Below are positions 59,260 to 64,000 of a stretch of 64,000 bases of DNA, piece by piece. The translations under genes were made by a program, and so were the position numbers. The notes beneath the pieces are model-generated. The model was not told where the DNA came from, ran no database searches, and saw only the letters and a list, made by a program, of their open reading frames with translations. This stretch comes from Tethya wilhelma (taxonomy: Eukaryota; Porifera; Demospongiae; Tethyida; Tethyidae), in contig CAXIPT010000032.1 of NCBI GenBank assembly GCA_964030475.1, positions 34,043 through 98,042 on the forward strand, written 5' to 3'. How positions within the stretch are numbered: the stretch's first letter is position 1; each line of letters begins with the position of its first letter.

Positions 59260-59350
59260 GATTCCAAATAACATGCACATGGATAAGGAAAGGGTCGTTA
59301 AGCTAGCTTATGAATGCATAAATTAATGAGAGACACAAAAAACCGATGCC
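59260..59350 (+). repeat. Repeat B fragment
   Basis: Short 5' fragment starting GATTCCAAATAACATGCAC. Confidence 0.55.
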
Positions 59351-59725
59351 AAATTCTCAGGGGCATTAAGGCATGACTGTTAATTCAGTTTTTCAAGATA
59401 AAAATGTATATCTGCCCTTATTGAATACCAAACTTAGTATGTTGATTCAACTTAGTAATTTTCCTTGAGTTTAGTGATCATGTGACAATAAATATGCGTA
59501 TAATTCAAGGTTGTATATTGAGATTTTTTGGTCCTGGAGGAGTTGATCTTCCAAGGATGGTATTAAGTATATATTTTGTGAACATGTTAACTACCAGAGC
59601 GCATAATTAATGAGTTATGAAGAAACAATTCTAAACATGGTGCTCTTTAATTAGAAATTTGTCATAACTAATCAATTATGGGCTCCAAGAATGCACTTGA
59701 TATAGTACACTGAGGGCGGAGGCGT
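59351..59725. other. No gene seen
   Basis: AT-rich spacer left of the hAT element. Confidence 0.45.
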
Positions 59726-62700
59726 CAGGGGCGTAGCTAGGAATTTAGGAATTTAGGCTGGGCATGTTCCAAAGGAACGTGCCCAGGTAGAGGGCATGCC
59801 CCCCCAGGAAATTTTGCAAAATTTGATGGTCTGAGGGCGTATCTGAGGCGATTTTGAGACTCTGAAAACATGACTGACTATATAGACTACGTTCAGTCAT
59901 CACGTGCATGTATGGATATTAAAAATTCATCATGATAATTATTGAGTGGTAGAGTTGATAGAGTCCTAAGACTGTACAATGCAAAGAGTGAACAACAGAG
60001 TAGTGGTAAGATTTAATTATTCATCAGCTATGAAATAATGTTAGCAAGTTGCATACGACGAGGATGACGTCTTGCAAACTCATCTACTACTTCCTCAATG
60101 TCTATTTCTATGTCTCTGTGTATGTGAAGTAGGGATAAAGAGGAAAGTCTCTGGTTAGTCATGGTGGATCTGAACTGTGTTTTTACTCGTTTCAGTCCAC
60201 TAAATGATCTTTCTGCTGTACAAGAAGTGACAGGCAGTGTACAAAGAATAATGAGAAGTGTTCTGACATTGGCAAAAAGACAAGAAGTGTGAGGCAGAGT
60301 TGCATAAAGTGATGTAGGAAGTGAAGACGAACCATGGTTTTTCTCATGCTCTTTCCACTTAATATACCAGCTATGTACATCACTTTCAAGGTTGTCTGAA
60401 TCTGGAAGGTCTTCTGAGTATGTGGCTCCCACCTGAAGAACAATGGGTGAAATATACTCCAATTCCTTCTTGACTAGAACAGAAGGAACCAAATAAAGCC
60501 CTTGCATAGCTGATCTCTGGTGGGAACCAAAACGTCTGTCAAGTTCAACAAGGAGATGATCCAAGATTGGAATTGTAATCGTTCTCTTGTAGTATTCTGA
60601 AGGATCAGCTGCTGGAATACTTGAACGGTGTCGCTGACGAGCACATATTCTGGGTGTTGATGGTACACTACCAACAATGTCACACATTTGTTGTATGTCA
60701 CGAAACCATTTGTTGTGGTATGTGTCTACATTAGCCCTTAAGTCCTTCAAGGTAGCAATTGTATTGTTCACTTCACTCACTGCCTGAACAATGTCTTTTG
60801 CTTCAGCTTGTAGACTGCGTGTGAGCCCAAGTAGATATTGAAGAGATTTGGTGGTAATGATCAGTGCACTTATAAATTCTGTGGTTGAAATGGCCAACAG
60901 AAGTGTAGTAGCATCAGTAACTGATTCCACACTCCATTTCCTTCTTCCCTCCAGTTTAATGCCCTCAAAGCAAATAACAATAGATGAGTAGAGACTGCAG
61001 AAGCGATCAAGAGCATCAATTCTTTCGATCCATCTCGTTCGGCACAGGTCCTTGAGCTTACGAACAGTAGTCTCAGGCTGTGTCTCATTAATGGACTCCT
61101 CCAACTTCACCTGCCGTTTAGGATGAGCTGTGAAGAACAATGAAACCTTACTTACCACACCAATCATATTGCGAACATTGACTTCTTCCAGTGAGCTTAC
61201 AACAGATAAGTTGAGGCAGTGTGAGGCACAGTGTGTGTAAACAGCAAGAGGAAACTTGGTAGATATACGTGCAGCAGTTCCATTTGTCTTTCCAGACATG
61301 TTTCCTGCTCCATCATATCCTTGACCTCGTAGATTTGAAGGATCTAGGCGTTTCTCAATAAATCCAAGGATCTCATCAGCTAAAGCTTCACCTGTTATAC
61401 CATCACGACACTCTAGAAAGGTAACCAAATCTTCTCGGATAGTGCAGTCATCTGGATCCACATATCTAATGACAAGACAGAGTTGCTCTTTGTTCGAGCA
61501 ATCTGTCACTTCATCAGCAATTACAGAGAAGTACGGGGCTCTTCTAACTTTGTCAAGAATTTTGTCAAGAATTTTATCTCCAAGTATCTGAATCACTTGG
61601 TTTTGGATATCAGGGCTAGTGTAAGTGGCATTTCGTGGAGCTTGTGCTAGGTGATCTTTCAAAGCAGTATCACCAGCTGAAATACGATATTGAAGCAAAG
61701 CCCAAAAATTACCTTGGTTCTGACTCTCATAACAACTACCTTCCAAATTGGTGCTGCTGTCTCTATGTCCACGTAGTGGGATGTTCTGACGACCACAGAG
61801 GATGATCGTTTCGACAATTGAGCGAAGTTTCAACCGATTTGTCTGGATGAGATTCTTTGCAGCATCACTCAATTGGACAGAGACACTGGTTTGCTTACCT
61901 TTCATCACACTCATGAATGTATCCATGGCAGCAATGGCGTTCTTGTGGTAATCCCGACTTGAATGCTTTGCTAAGGTCTCCAGTGCCTTCGTAAAGTTGG
62001 ACATTGGACTGCTCACAAGAACTCCAGGGACTGAACGAAAGTTCGAACTTCGACAAAACATCACACATGCTACACAATAGCCACCATTCTTTTGTTTACT
62101 ATACCTTAACCAAGAGTACCTCGAAAGCCATTGATGTTGAAAGCTTCGTCCATTGGAAGCCCGGGGAAATGTGTACTGTGCACTAGGAGGAGAGTAGTTA
62201 GCAATCCAGTCATACTTCTCGTGGTCTGCTAAACTTGTTTGATTAGAGAAGTCAGAGATATCACTCAACTGAGGGATTGTATTTGACACTGCTGATGATT
62301 CCCTTGACGAGTGTTGTAGTCGAGGTTGCTTAGGAGCAGGGGCTCGGAGCTCAGTGTCACTGTCAGAATCAGAATGTTGACTAATATCTGCAGACAATTC
62401 CTCTGAATCACTAGCTCTGTGTACCGTATTATTTATAGTCAAGTATGTAATTTGGCATAGTAATTATAATAATTATACCTGGGTGATTCACTGATTCTTT
62501 TGGGAACTTTTTTGAAATAATTCAAAATAGACATTGCCTAGCTATGCCAGCTGGTGGACTCCAGGAGACCCTACACATGCAAGCTATACTACTCATTACA
62601 ACTATAGCAGCTCCGCCCAATGGAATTATTGTAACCTTTGAACCATGCAGTCATCAGTGCATTGTGAAATCTCCGTGACACCAGCGATTCGATGAAGAGA

Positions 62701-62914
62701 AATGAGCTAGCGCTGTACTAGTAGTATAGTATAGTTATCATGAGTAACTAGAGCTAAATTCAATATCAAGTATTAATTTATATTAACTGCTGCATATAGG
62801 CTAGGCTGCATCGTTGCCTAGCATGCATGCAGTACTATGCTCTTTGTTTAAACTTCTGGTCAAGCTCAAAGGGGGTGCTCGAGCACCCTGAGCACCCCCC
62901 TGGCTACGCCCCTG
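59726..62914. mobile_element. Autonomous-type hAT transposon, 3.19 kb
   Basis: The ends CAGGGGCGTAGCTAGG and CCTGGCTACGCCCCTG are near-perfect inverted repeats and enclose one transposase gene. The flanking octamers (GGAGGCGT and CTTCCACA) do not match. So either the target duplication is lost or one terminus is from another copy. Confidence 0.75.
60028..62534 (-). CDS. hAT transposase, TTF-finger / DUF4371 type, two exons, 814 aa
   Basis: The long open frame has no usable upstream ATG. A first exon at 62534-62479 (MSILNYFKKVPKRISESP) and a 62-nt GT-AG intron (62417-62478) supply one, completing an Arg codon in phase. The TTF-type zinc finger is at about residues 100-150 (QHQWLSRYSWLRY, GGYCVACVMF). 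The RNase H-like core has VIADEVTDCSNKEQL (first Asp, about 320), GQGYDGAGNMSG (second Asp, about 387), YTHCASHCLNL and CRTRWIER. The C-terminal hAT dimerisation domain contains the catalytic-Glu block TSCTAERSFSGLKRVK and LSSLSLLHIHRD. No stop or shift was seen, so this is the best candidate here for a recently active transposase. Confidence 0.92.
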
Positions 62915-63021
62915 CTTCCACAACAAGTACGAAAAATTGTTCACATGCAGTAACATCTTTCTTGGGTTTCTTCACGACATTTCTACGGTTGATGAGGTTC
63001 CACAATTGGTAAAATGTCCCT

Positions 63022-63182
63022 CCTTCCTTTGATCATGATAGACGGTAGAGTTGTTTCCATATTACCTACAAGTTACACACATATTACATAATTTGCATGT
63101 GGACAATAAAAAATTATTGATAACTGTATTATTAATAAATGTATAGTTAGTGAAAAGTGCATGTGTGTGTGTGTGTGTGTGT
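63022..63182. other. No gene; (GT)n at its end
   Basis: Non-coding interval ending in a GT microsatellite (63161-63182). Confidence 0.5.
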
Positions 63183-63375
63183 TTGCCATTGCCTAGCAAC
63201 CAAAGCTTTTATAGGCTAATTGCCAATTATTGGCTGCCAGTGGGTGGAGGTGGCAATAGAGTAGCTAGGGGTCAAAAGGGGTAAATGGCAAACAAACTTG
63301 TTGCATGCCCTTATAGGCATGCGGTACTCAACCATGCAGCGATTTCCACCCCCTTAAGGGTCACACAACTACAGT
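63183..63375. repeat. Interspersed repeat H, copy 2
   Basis: Inverted relative to 13425-13613. Anchors are GCCATTGCCTAGCAACCAAAG and TTAAGGGTCACACAACTA-like. Confidence 0.65.
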
Positions 63376-63622
63376 AAGTATGTGTGTGTGTGTTTATACC
63401 TCCAAGAGGCAAAGTTTGGCATGCCAATCTTCGAGAACAGGAATGACACCTTCCAAACGATCCTTGGCACATTGAGAATTACTAACTTTTTTCTTGCCAC
63501 TTCTTCCCCTTCCAGCAGTTAGCATATCACCAGTGAACAAAATGTAGTGAAACTTGTCAATGAAAACCATTATTGGTTGTAATCTTCCAGGAACATCAAC
63601 TTGTTGAGATTCCGAGTGAATA

Positions 63623-63827
63623 CCGTATAGCGGGAAATTTTCGTGCGGTTAAAATTTCGTTTCAGGCCTTGAAAACAAGTTTTCGTGGTCTTATTTTCGT
63701 TCTGGACCCATGACCCCGCGGCCACGTTTTAAAAATTTCATATTTTCGTGGGCAAAATTTTCGTTTTCATGCTGTCTGGAACGAAAAGAACGAAATTTTT
63801 CCCTCACGAAAATTTCCCGCTATACGG
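63623..63827. mobile_element. TA-flanked MITE C, copy 2
   Basis: TA dinucleotides at 63621-63622 and 63828-63829 flank CCGTATAGCGGGAAATTTTC and its inverse. Internal repeats of TTTTCGT fold the element. The ends and TA site suggest a mariner-type relative. Confidence 0.85.
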
Positions 63828-64000
63828 TAGGCACATATTTCTGAACATCTTCAAGTATTTCGTGATACAGTCAGGATGGGTGGGAACTACATGCGCCTGT
63901 GCCGATAATCAGCCTCCATATTGTTGGTATAAATGGCTTTTCCTATGTGAGTGCTTTAGCGGTTAGTTGGTTATGGGAGGGAGCTGCTCGTGTTAATTTG
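63828..64000. other. Window end, no gene seen
   Basis: Short non-coding tail with no supported feature. Confidence 0.4.

Noticed and set aside
1..64000. CRISPR array, rRNA or intact tRNA genes
   Set aside because: No regularly spaced direct repeats or rRNA core motifs were seen. The only tRNA-like signal is the B box of the SINE.

Overview
This is eukaryotic DNA. Genes are split by short introns with GT-AG borders (a 62-nt intron in the hAT gene, a 70-nt intron in a small gene near 12.6 kb). The background is AT-rich and dense with foldback MITEs. The gene content (THAP protein, Ig-like plus TKL-type kinase, a P2X7-ballast-like domain, P, Kolobok, Harbinger, hAT and Penelope elements, a tRNA-derived SINE) points to an early-branching marine animal, most likely a demosponge such as Amphimedon. 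The species is inferred. There are no bacterial-style operons, rRNA genes or CRISPR arrays.

Assembly structure matters. Single N bases at 4906, 7198, 17457, 48953 and 52614 look like contig joins. Inverted duplicates abut three of them: 2762-4905 mirrors 15313-17456 (2,144 bp each), and 4907-5906 mirrors 7199-8198 (1,000 bp each). Both are explained if the contig 7199-17456 is inverted and misplaced: 1-4905, then the reverse of 7199-17456, then 4907-7197, with overlaps of 2.1 and 1.0 kb.

Layout. 0-1 kb: 3' part of a THAP gene, minus strand. 5.2-6.9 kb: decayed integrase-core gene, minus strand. 8.3-11.9 kb: minus-strand Ig-like/TKL kinase gene, with an in-frame stop and a 653-bp foldback element inserted just before its DFG motif. 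12.4-12.9 kb: a small lysine-rich gene, possibly sharing a bidirectional promoter. 17.5-20.0 kb: a P-element-like (THAP9-type) transposase relic convergent with a second relic. 20.3-21.7 kb: a broken copy of part of the kinase gene, a SINE and a LINE tail. 23-26 kb: two unrecognised coding relics. 28-37 kb: mostly repeats. 37.8-40.0 kb: a decayed coiled-coil protein with a transposase-like pattern of acidic motifs, flanked by 0.7-kb direct repeats. 44.4-45.4 kb: an RPA-like OB-fold relic split by a MITE. 45.7-47.7 kb: a Harbinger element with its usual Myb-like and transposase genes. 50.1-51.3 kb: a 5'-truncated Penelope element with GIY-YIG domain. 53.1-58.5 kb: a TTAA-flanked Kolobok-like element. 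59.7-62.9 kb: a hAT element with an apparently intact transposase.

The most interesting object is the 5.35-kb Kolobok-like element. It carries two convergent genes: a multi-exon DDE transposase and a small protein resembling the cytosolic Zn-binding ballast domain of P2X7 receptors. Each gene has a TATA box just inside its own end of the element. Its left end recurs at 48811 next to a different TTAA, which fixes the boundary. Transposase plus convergent partner is also the layout of the Harbinger element and possibly the P-like element here.
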